A stretch of 39,702 nt of DNA from Frigoribacterium sp. MEB024 (lineage in GTDB: Bacteria > Actinomycetota > Actinomycetes > Actinomycetales > Microbacteriaceae). This document shows, piece after piece, positions 14,818-23,811 of the stretch. The notes below the pieces were generated by a model. That model saw only the letters and a list, made by a program, of their open reading frames with translations. It had not been told where the DNA came from and made no database searches. The DNA lies in contig NZ_JXQZ01000022.1 of assembly GCF_000878135.1 (NCBI RefSeq), forward strand, positions 1 to 39,702. Direction: 5' to 3'. The stretch's first letter is position 1. Every line of letters begins with the position of its first letter. A program made the translations under genes and the position numbers.

Positions 14818-16743
14818 TCACACGAGCGAGTCACGCCAGGCGGCGTGCAGCTGCGCGAAGCGGCCGGTGCCCGCGATCAGGTCGTCCGGGGTGCCGTCCT
14901 CGACGATCTTGCCGTGCTCCATGACGAGGACCCGGTCGGCGATCGCGACCGTCGACAGGCGGTGCGCGATGATGACCGCGGTGCGGTCGGCGAGCAGGGT
15001 CTGCAACGCCTCCTGCACCATGCGCTCGGACGGGATGTCGAGCGACGCCGTCGCCTCGTCCAGGATCAGCACGCTCGGGTCCGCGATGAACGCCCGGGCG
15101 AACGAGAGCAACTGGCGTTGCCCGGCCGACACACGGCCGCCGCGCTTGTTCACGTCGGTGTCGTATCCGTCGGGCAGGGCCTGGATGAACTCGTGCGCCC
15201 CGACCGCCTTCGCCGCGCGCTCGATCTCGTCACGCGTCGCGTCGGGCTTGCCGAGCGAGATGTTGTCGGCCACCGAACCCGAGAAGAGGTACGCCTCTTG
15301 CGTGACCATGACGATCGCCCGGCGGAGGTCTTTCGGGTGCAGGTCGCGCAGGTCGACGCCGTCGAGCGTCACCGCTCCGCGCGTCGGGTCGTAGAAGCGC
15401 GAGATGAGCTTCGCCAACGTCGACTTGCCCGCCCCCGTCGACCCGACGAGGGCGATGGTCTGCCCCGCGGGCACGTGGAGGTCGAAGCCGGGCAGGACGA
15501 CCGTGTCGGCGTTGTAGGCGAACTCGACGTCGTCGAAGTGCACCTGCCCCTTGGCGTCCCACAGGTCGACCGGGCGCGTCGGGTCGGGCACGCTGGGCTG
15601 CTCCTCGAGCACGCCCGAGATCTTCTCGAGCGCGGCGGACGCCGACTGGTAGCCGTTGTAGAACATGGCCATCTCTTCGGCCGGGTCGAAGAACCGCTTC
15701 GCGTAGAGCGCCACCGCCAGCAGGGCGCCGATCTCGAGCGAGCCGTCGATCACCCGGAAGCCGCCGAACAGCACGACCGCCGCGAGGGTCGCGTTGCCGA
15801 TGAGCACCAGGCCCGGGTCGAAGGTGCCGAACAGCGTGAACACCTTCGAGTTGGCCTGCCGGTAGTCCTCGACGTGACCGGCGTACTCCTTCTCGTTGCG
15901 CGCCTCCTTGCGGAAGGCCTGCACGGCGCGCATGCCCGTCATCGTCTCGACGAAGTGCACGATGACGCGGGCGCTCGTGACGCGGGTGGCCCGGAACAGC
16001 TTCTGCGAACGCACCTGGAACCACCGGGTCAACGCCACGAGCGGCACGAGGGCCACGGCGAGGACGAGGCCGCTCTGCGGGTCGAGCGCGACCAGGGCGA
16101 CGGCGGTGAAGACCATGTACAGCAGGCCCGACACGAGCTGGTTGATGCCCGAGTCGAGCAGCTCGCGGATCGAGTCCAGGTCGCTCGTCTGGCGCGAGAT
16201 GATGCGGCCCGACGTGTACGTCTCGTGGAACTCGAGGCTGAGCCGCTGCGTGTGCAGGAACAGCCGCTTGCGCAGGTCGAACAGGATCGCCTGGCTGATG
16301 CGCGCCGACAGCACCGTGTACTGCGCCATCAGCACCGCACCGATCACGCCGGTCACCAGGTAGGCGACCACGACGAGGATCGCCGGTGCCCAGTCCTGGT
16401 CGTCCATCAGGGCCGGCAGGGCGGTGTCGATGCCGATCGCGATCAGGGCCGGCCCCGCGACCTGCGAGGCCGTGCTGATCACGACGACGACACCCATCAG
16501 GGCGAGACGCCACCGCAGCGGGTGAACGAGCGAGCCGAGGAGGCGCAGCGAACGACGGCGCAGCCTCTTGCTCTCGTCCTTGGTGAAGTTCTCGCGCTCC
16601 TCGCCGCGGACGCCCTGCGTCGTCGAGCCCTGCTCGGCGCGCTTCTCGGCGGGGGTTCGTCCGTCGAGCGCCTCGCGCTCGACGGGGCCGTCGGCGACCG
16701 CCGGACGGTCGGGACGGTCGTCCTCGAGTGTCGTGTCGGTCAT
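14818..16743 (-). CDS. ABC exporter half-transporter, catalytically competent ATPase subunit
   Basis: A 641-residue fused membrane/ATPase protein. A basic, acidic-rich N-terminal tail of about 60 residues precedes six membrane helices (about 75-350) and the nucleotide-binding domain. Walker [10 protein letters not shown] includes Lys440; the Q loop is MVTQEAYLF with Gln482. The signature is non-canonical (RVSAGQRQ in place of LSGGQ), Walker [13 protein letters not shown] has the catalytic Glu563, and the H loop is IAHRLST. It overlaps the upstream exporter gene by ATGA (16740-16743), so the two are translationally coupled and almost surely form a heterodimer. A drug, lipid or peptide could be the substrate; nothing in the sequence decides it. 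Confidence 0.92.
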   Translation of the reverse strand: MTDTTLEDDRPDRPAVADGPVEREALDGRTPAEKRAEQGSTTQGVRGEERENFTKDESKRLRRRSLRLLGSLVHPLRWRLALMGVVVVISTASQVAGPALIAIGIDTALPALMDDQDWAPAILVVVAYLVTGVIGAVLMAQYTVLSARISQAILFDLRKRLFLHTQRLSLEFHETYTSGRIISRQTSDLDSIRELLDSGINQLVSGLLYMVFTAVALVALDPQSGLVLAVALVPLVALTRWFQVRSQKLFRATRVTSARVIVHFVETMTGMRAVQAFRKEARNEKEYAGHVEDYRQANSKVFTLFGTFDPGLVLIGNATLAAVVLFGGFRVIDGSLEIGALLAVALYAKRFFDPAEEMAMFYNGYQSASAALEKISGVLEEQPSVPDPTRPVDLWDAKGQVHFDDVEFAYNADTVVLPGFDLHVPAGQTIALVGSTGAGKSTLAKLISRFYDPTRGAVTLDGVDLRDLHPKDLRRAIVMVTQEAYLFSGSVADNISLGKPDATRDEIERAAKAVGAHEFIQALPDGYDTDVNKRGGRVSAGQRQLLSFARAFIADPSVLILDEATASLDIPSERMVQEALQTLLADRTAVIIAHRLSTVAIADRVLVMEHGKIVEDGTPDDLIAGTGRFAQLHAAWRDSLV

Positions 16744-18575
16744 GCGAGCACCTCCTCTCGGCTGGTGGTGGAGTCGTCGTCGAGCGACGAGATGACGTAG
16801 CGGTAGTGCTCGTTGCTCGCGATGAGGTCGGAGTGCCGACCCACCGCGGTGACCGTGCCGTTCTCGAGCAGCGCGACCCGGTCGGCCAGGGTGACCGTCG
16901 ACGGTCGGTGGGCGACGATCAGGGACGTCGTCGACGCGAGCACGCGTCTCAGTCCGGCCTCGACGCGGGCCTCGGTGTCGACGTCCAAGGCCGACAACGG
17001 GTCGTCGAGCACCAGAACGGCCGGGCGGGCCGCGATGGCCCGCGCCAGGGCGAGACGCTGGCGTTGTCCGCCGGACAGGCTGAGCCCCTCTTCGCCCACC
17101 CGGGTGTCGACGCCCTCGGGCAGCCGCTCGACGAAGTCGGCCTGGGCGATCTCGAGGGCCTCGCACATCACCCGGTCGGCCTCGTCGGGGTCGTCGGCGA
17201 GGTCGGGGCGGCCGAGCAGCACGTTGTCACGCACGGACGCGCTGAACAGCGTCGCGTCCTCGAACGCCATGCCGATGTGACGGCGGAGCTCTTCGCGGCT
17301 GAGGTCACGGACGTCGACGCCGTCGATCAGGACCTGCCCACCGGTCACGTCGTAGAGCCGCGACACGAGAGACAGGAGCGTGGTCTTGCCCGAGCCGGTG
17401 AGGCCGACCAGGGCCATCGTCTCGCCGGGCTCGACGACCAGGTCGACCCCGTTGACGAGGTCGGAGAACTGGGCCGGCGAGTCCTGGTAGCGGAAGTGCG
17501 TTCCCTTGAACTCGAGACGACCGTGGGGCTCGGCGATCGTCGACGGGTTCTCGGGGTCGGTCACCGTGTTCTCGCTGTCCATCACCTCGAAGTAGCGGTC
17601 GACGGCCGTGCGGGTGTCGAAGGTCATCGAGAGCAGGAAGCCGATCGACTCGACCGGCCAACGCAGCACGGTCGCGGTCGCGAAGAAGGCGAACAGCTGA
17701 CCGACGGTCAGCTGACCGTCGGCGGCGAGCCAGACGCCGCCCAGCAGACACAGCGCGAAGGCCACGTCGGGGACGAGCAGCAGCCAGAGCCACAGCTTCG
17801 AGATGGCCTTGGCTTTCTCGATCTCGGTCCCGCGGAGGTCTTCGGCCTGCTTGGCGAACTCGCGCAACGAGTGCTTGCCACGACCGAAGGCCTTGAGGAC
17901 CCGGATGCCGTGCACGCTCTCCTCCACGCTGGTCGCCAGGTCGCCGACCTGGTCCTGGGACCGACGGGCGACGATCGAGTACCGCTTCTCGAAGGCGAAA
18001 CTGACGAAGAACACGGGCAGCGACGCGACGAGGAAGACGAGGCCGAGCACCCAGCTGTACCAGAACAGCACGACGAATCCGACGACGATGGTGAGCACGT
18101 TGACCACGAGCAGCACGACGCCGAACGCGAGCCAGCGACGGATGAGGCTCAGGTCGCTGACCGACCGGCTGAGCAGCTGACCGCTCTGCCACCGGTCGTG
18201 GAACGCCACCGGCAGGTCTTGGAGCTTGGCGTACAGGGCGTTGCGCATGGTCGCCTCGACGTGCGTGCTCGGTGTGAGCACCAGCCGGCGGCGAGCACCG
18301 ATCATGATCGCCTCGGCGACGCCGAGACCCAGCACGACGGCGAAGGCGGGCCACACCTGCGACCGGTCGCCACTCGACAGGGGGCCGTCGACGAGCAGCT
18401 GCAGGACGAGGGGGATCAGCAGGGCGACGACGGCGGCGAGCAGGGCCGCGACCATGCCCAGCACGATGCGGGGCAGGGCCGGCTTGACGTAGGGGTACAG
18501 CCGGGTGAGCGACTGCACCGTCGAGGGACGCTTCGCGGTGTCGGGCGGACGGGCGGACGAGGACTTCTGAGACAT
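16740..18575 (-). CDS. ABC exporter half-transporter with degenerate ATPase site
   Basis: A 611-residue partner of 14818-16743. Six membrane helices (about 35-320) precede the ATPase domain. Walker [10 protein letters not shown] (Lys397) and signature LSGGQRQ (500-506) are intact, but the residue after Walker B is Asp525 ([11 protein letters not shown]) in place of the catalytic Glu, and the Q-loop Gln is Glu439 (AFEDATLF). This matches the asymmetric heterodimers of the TM287/288, LmrCD and BmrCD type, in which one composite site is degenerate. The ATG at 18575 is chosen by family length; the frame stays open upstream to an ATG at 18671 without a ribosome site. A promoter, a possible 33-residue leader ORF and a hairpin lie upstream. 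Confidence 0.92.
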   Translation of the reverse strand: MSQKSSSARPPDTAKRPSTVQSLTRLYPYVKPALPRIVLGMVAALLAAVVALLIPLVLQLLVDGPLSSGDRSQVWPAFAVVLGLGVAEAIMIGARRRLVLTPSTHVEATMRNALYAKLQDLPVAFHDRWQSGQLLSRSVSDLSLIRRWLAFGVVLLVVNVLTIVVGFVVLFWYSWVLGLVFLVASLPVFFVSFAFEKRYSIVARRSQDQVGDLATSVEESVHGIRVLKAFGRGKHSLREFAKQAEDLRGTEIEKAKAISKLWLWLLLVPDVAFALCLLGGVWLAADGQLTVGQLFAFFATATVLRWPVESIGFLLSMTFDTRTAVDRYFEVMDSENTVTDPENPSTIAEPHGRLEFKGTHFRYQDSPAQFSDLVNGVDLVVEPGETMALVGLTGSGKTTLLSLVSRLYDVTGGQVLIDGVDVRDLSREELRRHIGMAFEDATLFSASVRDNVLLGRPDLADDPDEADRVMCEALEIAQADFVERLPEGVDTRVGEEGLSLSGGQRQRLALARAIAARPAVLVLDDPLSALDVDTEARVEAGLRRVLASTTSLIVAHRPSTVTLADRVALLENGTVTAVGRHSDLIASNEHYRYVISSLDDDSTTSREEVLA

Positions 18576-18608
18576 GGGTGATCCAAGTGTCGTGATCTGG
18601 CACAGGCG

Positions 18609-18633
18609 ACAACGCAGAGCGGTGACCCGTTGT
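18609..18633 (-). promoter_or_regulatory. Hairpin in exporter 5' leader
   Basis: ACAACG (18609-18614) pairs with CGTTGT (18628-18633), 34 nt before the exporter ATG. It lies in a 171-nt untranslated stretch after the small ORF 18747-18848, which also contains overlapping GC-rich stems. It could be part of an attenuator or simply a leader structure. Confidence 0.35.
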
Positions 18634-18746
18634 GGAGAAAGGTGGTGCGGCGACCGTCCGGGAGGACGCATGGTCGCGCGGTCGCGCCCGGGACGTCGCC
18701 GGGCGGAGGTGTCGGAGTGGTGCCGGTGGGCGGCGGGCCGTCTCGT

Positions 18747-18848
18747 CTAGCTGATCGGCGCCGGGCTCGGAGACGCCGAGGAGGCGCGACCCACGCGAGC
18801 ACCGTCGGTGGCCGTGCCCACCGTGGTCAGTGTCGTCGTCGTCATCAT
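18747..18848 (-). CDS. Possible 33-residue leader peptide of ABC exporter operon
   Basis: ATG at 18848 with a near-perfect CAGGAGGAC ribosome site, giving MMTTTTLTTVG at the start and ASPSPAPIS at the end. It lies about 60 nt after a plausible promoter and 171 nt before the exporter. Thr/Ser/Ala-rich, without a signal peptide or membrane segment, it matches no family I recognise. Part of it (GRASSASP) is encoded by a copy-like stretch of the dispersed repeat. The strong ribosome site argues that it is translated. It might be a regulatory upstream ORF, or a small exported peptide. Position and ribosome site are the only evidence. Confidence 0.45.
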   Translation of the reverse strand: MMTTTTLTTVGTATDGARVGRASSASPSPAPIS

Positions 18849-18910
18849 GTCCTCCTGAGTGTCGTCGTCCGTCCGTGCGGTCGTGTCCGACCGGCTGTGA
18901 GCAGCCTTAC

Positions 18911-18940
18911 AGGATATGCGTGCCGTCGACTCCGCCGCAA
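18911..18940 (-). promoter_or_regulatory. Promoter of exporter leader transcript
   Basis: Leftward TTGCGG (18935-18940) and TATCCT (18911-18916) with an 18-nt spacer. It is the best sigma-type match in the 428-nt region between purH and the exporter, and lies upstream of the well-initiated small ORF. Confidence 0.45.
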
Positions 18941-18969
18941 GACGGAATCGTTCGGAATCATGGACGACG

Positions 18970-18983
18970 CGACCCGCGCCTCC
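18970..18983 (-). repeat. Copy of dispersed repeat downstream of purH
   Basis: CGACCCGCGCCTCC, the reverse complement of GGAGGCGCGGGTCG, 20 nt beyond the purH stop codon. The rest of the 18,941-19,003 stretch shows nothing recognisable. Confidence 0.75.
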
Positions 18984-19003
18984 GGGACCTCGTCGACGAC
19001 GAC

Positions 19004-20668
19004 CTAGTGGAAGAAGTGGCGCTCGCCCGTGAAGTACATGGTCACGCCGGCGGCCTTCGCCGCGGCCACGACTTCGTCGTCGCGGATCGACCCGCCAGGC
19101 TGGACCACCGCGGCCACGCCGGCGTCGAGCAGCACCTGCAGGCCGTCGGCGAACGGGAAGAACGCGTCGGACGCGGCGACCGACCCGGTGGCGCGGGCAC
19201 CGGCGCGGTCGACGGCCAGGTGGCACGAGTCGACGCGGTTGACCTGGCCCATGCCGACACCGATCGAGGCTCCGCCCGAGGCGAGCAGGATGGCGTTCGA
19301 CTTGACGGCGCGCGAGGCCTTCCAGGCGAACTCGAGGTCGGCCCGCGTCGCGGCGTCCGCCTCGTCGCCGGCGACGAGCGTCCAGCCGTTGGACGTGAAC
19401 CCGTCGAACCGATCGGCGTCCTGGACCAGCAGGCCGCCCGAGATCTGCTTGACCTCGCGGACGTCGCGGGTGAAGTCGGAAGGCAGGGTCAGCAGGCGGA
19501 TGTTCTTCTTCGCGCTGAGGATCTCGACGGCCTCGGGGTCGAACGCCGGGGCGATGACGACCTCGGTGAAGATGTCCGCGACGGTCTCGGCCATGGCGCG
19601 GGTCACCGGGCGGTTGGCCGCGATGACGCCGCCGAAGGCGGAGACGGGGTCGCAGGCGTGCGCCCGCTGGTGCGCGTCGGCGATGGCGTCGACGGCGTCG
19701 GGCGAGGCGACGGCGATGCCGCACGGGTTCGCGTGCTTGATGATCGCGACGGCGGGCTCGTCGAAGTCGTACGCGGCACGCAGGGCCGCGTCCGCGTCGA
19801 CGTAGTTGTTGTACGACATCTCTTTGCCGTGCAGCTGCGTCGCCTGCGCGATGCCGTGCGCCCCGGGCGTCGCGTAGATCGCGGCGGCCTGGTGGGAGTT
19901 CTCGCCGTAGCGGAGGGTGTGCTGCAAGTCGGCCGAGACGGTGGCCGTGGGCTCGAAGCCGGCCCGCGCCTCCTGCTCGTCGACGACGGACGAGGAGGCG
20001 CGGGTCGCCGCGGCGGACGCGTCGGCCTCGGCGCGCACACCCACGTGTGCGGCGAAGTACGCCGCGACTGCCGTGTCGTACGCCGCCGTGTGGGCGAAGG
20101 CCTCGCCGGCCAGGCGCTGACGTTGGGCCAGGGTCGTGCCACCGAGCGTGAGCGCCTTCACGACCTGCGGGTAGTTCGTCGGCGAGACCACGATGGCGAC
20201 GTTGGCGTGGTTCTTCGCGGCGGCCCGCACCATGGCGGGCCCGCCGATGTCGACGTTCTCGATGACGGTCGGCACGTCGGCACCCGAGGCGACGGTCTCG
20301 ACGAACGGGTAGAGGTTGACGACGACGAGCTCGAACGCGGCGATGTCGAGCTCGGCCAGCTGCGCCTCGTGCGACTCGAGCCGCAGGTCGGCGAGGATGC
20401 CGGCGTGCACCGCGGGGTGCAGGGTCTTCACGCGGCCGTCGAGCGACTCGGGGAAGCCGGTGACGCTGCTGACGTCGGTGACGGCGTGGCCGGCGTCGCG
20501 GATGGTCTGGGCGGTCGAGCCGGTCGACACGATCTCGACGCCGGAGGCCGACAGGGCGGCGGCCAGGTCGAGCAGGCCCGTCTTGTCGCTGACGCTGATC
20601 AGCGCCCGTCGCACGGGCACGGCGTCACGGTCGCGGTAGAGGCTGGGGTCGATGGCGTGGCCGCTCAT
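19004..20668 (-). CDS. purH: Bifunctional AICAR formyltransferase/IMP cyclohydrolase
   Basis: This enzyme performs the last two steps of de novo purine synthesis: it formylates AICAR using 10-formyl-tetrahydrofolate and closes the ring to IMP. The 554-residue protein has the N-terminal MGS-like cyclohydrolase domain ([47 protein letters not shown]) and the formyltransferase domain with [11 protein letters not shown], the catalytic Lys-His of [12 protein letters not shown], and the ending [14 protein letters not shown] linker of about 30 residues (211-240) seems longer than usual and includes a copy of the dispersed repeat. The ATG at 20668 overlaps the purN stop by ATGA, so purN-purH are translationally coupled. 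Confidence 0.96.
   Translation of the reverse strand: MSGHAIDPSLYRDRDAVPVRRALISVSDKTGLLDLAAALSASGVEIVSTGSTAQTIRDAGHAVTDVSSVTGFPESLDGRVKTLHPAVHAGILADLRLESHEAQLAELDIAAFELVVVNLYPFVETVASGADVPTVIENVDIGGPAMVRAAAKNHANVAIVVSPTNYPQVVKALTLGGTTLAQRQRLAGEAFAHTAAYDTAVAAYFAAHVGVRAEADASAAATRASSSVVDEQEARAGFEPTATVSADLQHTLRYGENSHQAAAIYATPGAHGIAQATQLHGKEMSYNNYVDADAALRAAYDFDEPAVAIIKHANPCGIAVASPDAVDAIADAHQRAHACDPVSAFGGVIAANRPVTRAMAETVADIFTEVVIAPAFDPEAVEILSAKKNIRLLTLPSDFTRDVREVKQISGGLLVQDADRFDGFTSNGWTLVAGDEADAATRADLEFAWKASRAVKSNAILLASGGASIGVGMGQVNRVDSCHLAVDRAGARATGSVAASDAFFPFADGLQVLLDAGVAAVVQPGGSIRDDEVVAAAKAAGVTMYFTGERHFFH
19993..20007 (+). repeat. Copy of dispersed repeat inside purH linker
   Basis: Exact AGGAGGCGCGGGTCG on the strand opposite purH. 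In the gene it is read as part of ATRASSS within the extended Ala/Ser-rich linker (about residues 221-227). Confidence 0.8.
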
Positions 20669-21258
20669 GCGGTGGGCTCCTGTTCGAGGGTGGTCGTTCC
20701 GTTGGCGATGTCGAGCACGGTCTGGACGAGCAGTTCGCGCTCGACGACCTTGATGCGGTCGTGCAGCGACGACTCGTCGTCGCCGGGCAGCACCGGGATG
20801 CGGCGTTGCGCGAGGATCGGGCCGCTGTCGACGCCCTCGTCGACGACGATCACGCTGGCGCCGGTCTGGTCGACCCCGGCCGCGAGGGCGTCGCGGACGC
20901 CGTGCGCCCCGGGGAACTCGGGCAGGTAGGCGGGGTGCGTGTTGATCAGGTTCGGGGCGAGGGCGGCGACGACCCGCGGCGGCACGAGCCGCATGAACCC
21001 GCTGAGCACCACGAGGTCGGGCTGCCACTGCTCGATCCGGGCCAGCAGCTCGTCACCCCAGGCGGCACGGTCGGCGAAGTTCGAGAAGGCGACCGAGAAG
21101 GTCGGCACCCCGAAGTGCTCGGCGTGCTCGAAGCCGTCGGCCTCGCGGTCGGCACCGACGGCGACCACCCGGGCCGGGTACTCGGCGTCGCTCGCGGCCT
21201 CGAGCAGCGCCCGGAGGTTCGAGCCGCCACCGGAGATGAGCACCACGAGCTTCAGCAC
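20665..21258 (-). CDS. purN: Phosphoribosylglycinamide formyltransferase
   Basis: A 197-residue enzyme that transfers the formyl group of 10-formyl-tetrahydrofolate to glycinamide ribonucleotide in purine synthesis. The phosphate-binding loop is [15 protein letters not shown]. The catalytic Asn and His are in [15 protein letters not shown], and the catalytic Asp in [11 protein letters not shown]. The GTG at 21258 lies 6 nt after a TAGGCT element without a Shine-Dalgarno sequence, so it is probably read from a leaderless mRNA. It overlaps purH by 4 nt. Confidence 0.95.
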   Translation of the reverse strand: MLKLVVLISGGGSNLRALLEAASDAEYPARVVAVGADREADGFEHAEHFGVPTFSVAFSNFADRAAWGDELLARIEQWQPDLVVLSGFMRLVPPRVVAALAPNLINTHPAYLPEFPGAHGVRDALAAGVDQTGASVIVVDEGVDSGPILAQRRIPVLPGDDESSLHDRIKVVERELLVQTVLDIANGTTTLEQEPTA

Positions 21259-21264
21259 CCGGCA

Positions 21265-21270
21265 AGCCTA
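21265..21270 (-). promoter_or_regulatory. Leaderless -10 element of purN-purH
   Basis: Leftward TAGGCT, 6 nt before the GTG at 21258. The 12-nt string GCCCGCTAGGCT containing it recurs upstream of sucC (25067-25078). No -35 is evident. Confidence 0.5.
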
Positions 21271-21325
21271 GCGGGCCGGGCGTGCGCGCCGGGGGCGGTG
21301 GGGGGCGGCCCGTCGGACGACGGCG

Positions 21326-22699
21326 TCAGCGCGTGATGCCCTCGATGCGCTCGGTGTCGTCGCCGTCGCGCCGCAGGGTGGTCACGGGCACAGGGCCCGT
21401 CGGCGCGGTGTCGTCGACGACCGGGTCGTCGTGCCGCTTCGCATCGGAGCCGTCCCTGGTCGTCACGGCCCGATCACCCGCGAACCTCGGCGGGCTCACG
21501 ACCATCGCCAGCACGCCGGCGACGGCGAACTCGAGCGCCGCGAACCCGCCGACCAGCAGCGGGTCGGGTCCGACGTCGGTCAGGCGTCCGGGCCCGGCCG
21601 AGCCCGAGGCCGCCCAGGCGAGCAGGCCGAGCAGCACTCCCCCGACGAGCCCGCCGACGACCGCGACGACGAGGCGACGGACCAGGTCGTCGACCCCGTG
21701 CCCGGCGAGCATGCGCTGCAGCCGCGGCCTCAGCAACGTCGCGCAGACGTACGCGGCGACGACCGGGACCAGCAGCCCGACGAAGCCGAACGTCAGGTCT
21801 GCCGTGGGCAGGGCGCCGAGGAAGGGGATCGCGGGCATCGGGCCGACGGCGGTGCCCAGGGGCGAGATCGACGACCCGGTGCCGATGGCGAAGCCGGGGC
21901 CGACCAGCCACGACGCCGCCCAGACGACGACGTCGGGGAGCAGGGCGAGCTGCCCGATCGTCAGCGCGAGCCCGCCGAGGAACCCGCCGTGCGCGCCTTC
22001 GTACAGGGTGATGATCTCGGCGTAGTTCGCCACGATCAGCACCGAGACGATCACGGACGACGCGGCGAGCACGGTCGACGCGGCCACGGCGCCGAGACGC
22101 AACCCGGCGGCCGCGATGCCGGTCACCTGCCCGGGCAGTCGTGACAGCAGACCGATGACGGCACCGGTGACCGGGTCGGCGGACTCGCCCCGACGACGAC
22201 GCGTCACCTCGGCCATGGCCACGACGGGCACGGCGTAGACGAGCGCGGGCAGCAGCGTGCCCTGCCACAACGACGGGCGTGCGAGCTCGTGCTGCGCGGA
22301 GGCCGCCAGGGCGAGGGACAACAGGGCGAAGGTGCCGATGGTGACGAGCACGCCGGTCACACGGTGGGCCGTCTCGGCGGCGGCGCGGCCGGCACGGATG
22401 CCCATCAACACCGTGAGGAGGGCGAAGCCGAGCGCGGCGATCGAGACGACGATGGGGGCGTCCGCTCCGGGGATGCCGGTCGCCGCGGCCGCGTCCGCGC
22501 TGAGCTGGACGGTCAGGTCGGCGCCGTGCCCGACGAGCCACGAGTCGACGGCTGCGCGCCAGAAGACGACCCAGTCGATCTGCAGGCCGTACTGGAACGC
22601 CCAGAGCGAGGTCAGCACGACGAGGGGGATGCCGACGCCGATGGCCACGACGAGCAGGGCTTCGAGCGCGGAGAAGAGAGCGGTGACTGGGCGGTTCAT
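21326..22699 (-). CDS. Polytopic membrane protein, DUF6350-like
   Basis: A 457-residue integral membrane protein with roughly nine to ten hydrophobic segments. These start at about residue 10 (LEALLVVAIGVGIPLVVLTSL) and end near residue 410 (FAALEFAVAGVLAMVV), followed by a charged C-terminal tail with TERIEGITR. Position between sucCD and purNH, and overall character, match the actinobacterial DUF6350 family, whose function is unknown. The ATG at 22699 has a TACAGT element 8 nt upstream. The gap to purN is 67 nt. The annotation rests on topology and gene order; no catalytic motif is visible. Confidence 0.72.
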   Translation of the reverse strand: MNRPVTALFSALEALLVVAIGVGIPLVVLTSLWAFQYGLQIDWVVFWRAAVDSWLVGHGADLTVQLSADAAAATGIPGADAPIVVSIAALGFALLTVLMGIRAGRAAAETAHRVTGVLVTIGTFALLSLALAASAQHELARPSLWQGTLLPALVYAVPVVAMAEVTRRRRGESADPVTGAVIGLLSRLPGQVTGIAAAGLRLGAVAASTVLAASSVIVSVLIVANYAEIITLYEGAHGGFLGGLALTIGQLALLPDVVVWAASWLVGPGFAIGTGSSISPLGTAVGPMPAIPFLGALPTADLTFGFVGLLVPVVAAYVCATLLRPRLQRMLAGHGVDDLVRRLVVAVVGGLVGGVLLGLLAWAASGSAGPGRLTDVGPDPLLVGGFAALEFAVAGVLAMVVSPPRFAGDRAVTTRDGSDAKRHDDPVVDDTAPTGPVPVTTLRRDGDDTERIEGITR

Positions 22700-22707
22700 C
22701 GCGAGCG

Positions 22708-22713
22708 ACTGTA
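22708..22713 (-). promoter_or_regulatory. Possible leaderless -10 of membrane protein gene
   Basis: Leftward TACAGT ends 8 nt before the ATG at 22699. No Shine-Dalgarno sequence lies between them. Confidence 0.35.
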
Positions 22714-22790
22714 CCGGTGCCGACCGGGGCCGGCCTGCTGCCCCGCCGCCCGCGACGACGACGCCGCTCGGCACCGGCACCGCTCCCCCC

Positions 22791-22810
22791 CGCACGCACG
22801 CACGCACGCA
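22791..22810. repeat. (CGCA)5 simple-sequence repeat
   Basis: Five perfect CGCA tetranucleotides about 90 nt upstream of the DUF6350-like gene, next to a GCGCGCGC run. It lies in the 209-nt gap, between the sucD terminator and the promoter. Slippage could alter promoter spacing. Confidence 0.9.
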
Positions 22811-22826
22811 GGGGCGCGCGCACGAC

Positions 22827-22888
22827 GACGGGCGTGTCCGTCGTGACCGGGCGTCCGAGGACGACCGGCCGTGACGAACACGCCCGTC
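22827..22888 (-). terminator. sucCD terminator, long imperfect hairpin
   Basis: 22-nt arms (22827-22848 and 22867-22888) pair through GACGGGCGTGT and a second block, with a few mismatches. An inner CGTCC/GGACG stem lies in the loop. It is 20 nt beyond the sucD stop codon. There is no T tract. Confidence 0.65.
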
Positions 22889-22889
22889 G

Positions 22890-22904
22890 AGGAGGCGCGG
22901 GTCG
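22890..22904 (+). repeat. Copy of dispersed repeat downstream of sucD
   Basis: Exact AGGAGGCGCGGGTCG between the sucD stop codon and its terminator hairpin. Confidence 0.85.
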
Positions 22905-22908
22905 GCTC

Positions 22909-23796
22909 TTACAGGGAGGCGTAGACCTCGCGGAGCAGCGCCGCGGTCTCGCTCGGCGTCTTGCCGACCTTGACGCCGGCGGCCTCGAGCGCCTCTTTCT
23001 TGGCCTGCGCGGTGCCGGCCGAGCCGGACACGATCGCTCCGGCGTGGCCCATCGTCTTGCCCTCGGGGGCGGTGAAGCCCGCGACGTAGCCGACGACGGG
23101 CTTAGTGACGTGTGCCTTGATGTAGTCGGCGGCACGCTCTTCGGCGTCGCCGCCGATCTCGCCGATCATGACGATCGCCTTGGTGTCGGGGTCGGCCTCG
23201 AACGCCTCGAGGGCGTCGATGTGGGTCGTGCCGATGACCGGGTCGCCGCCGATGCCGATGGCGGTCGAGAAGCCGAGGTCGCGCAGCTCGAACATCATCT
23301 GGTACGTCAGGGTGCCCGACTTCGAGACGAGCCCGATGGGGCCCGAGCCCGAGATCGAGGCGGGCGTGATGCCGACCAGCGACTCGCCGGGCGTGATGAT
23401 GCCGGGGCAGTTCGGGCCGATGATGCGGGTCGTTCCGCCCTTGGCCTTGGCGAGCGCCCAGAACTCGGCGCTGTCCTGCACCGGGATGCCCTCGGTGATG
23501 ACGACGACGAGCGGCACCTCGGCCTCGATGGCCTCGACGACGGCGTCCTTGGCGAACGCCGGCGGCACGAAGACGATCGAGACGTCCGCGCCGGTCTCGG
23601 CGACGGCCTCGGTCACGGTGCCGAAGACGGGCAGCTCGACGTCACCGTGGGTGACGGTCGTGCCGGCCTTGCGGGCGTTGACGCCACCCACGACCTGCGT
23701 GCCGGCCTTGAGCATGAGGGCCGTGTGCTTGGTGCCCTCGCCGCCGGTGATGCCCTGGACGATGACCTTGCTGTCCTTGTTGAGGAAGATCGACAT
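22909..23796 (-). CDS. sucD: Succinyl-CoA synthetase (ADP-forming), alpha subunit
   Basis: A 295-residue subunit of the TCA-cycle enzyme that converts succinyl-CoA to succinate with substrate-level phosphorylation. The CoA-binding Rossmann part is seen in [19 protein letters not shown]. The phosphohistidine site is [13 protein letters not shown]. The [12 protein letters not shown] and SKSGTLTYQ segments are typical of the family. The ATG at 23796 lies 15 nt after the sucC stop codon, and the two form one operon. Confidence 0.97.
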   Translation of the reverse strand: MSIFLNKDSKVIVQGITGGEGTKHTALMLKAGTQVVGGVNARKAGTTVTHGDVELPVFGTVTEAVAETGADVSIVFVPPAFAKDAVVEAIEAEVPLVVVITEGIPVQDSAEFWALAKAKGGTTRIIGPNCPGIITPGESLVGITPASISGSGPIGLVSKSGTLTYQMMFELRDLGFSTAIGIGGDPVIGTTHIDALEAFEADPDTKAIVMIGEIGGDAEERAADYIKAHVTKPVVGYVAGFTAPEGKTMGHAGAIVSGSAGTAQAKKEALEAAGVKVGKTPSETAALLREVYASL

Positions 23797-23811
23797 TGTT
23801 CTGTGCAGTCC

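Noticed and set aside
14485-16800. 771-codon open frame on the + strand
   Set aside because: Antisense to the ABC exporter subunit with Walker and signature motifs; composition is typical of a shadow frame.
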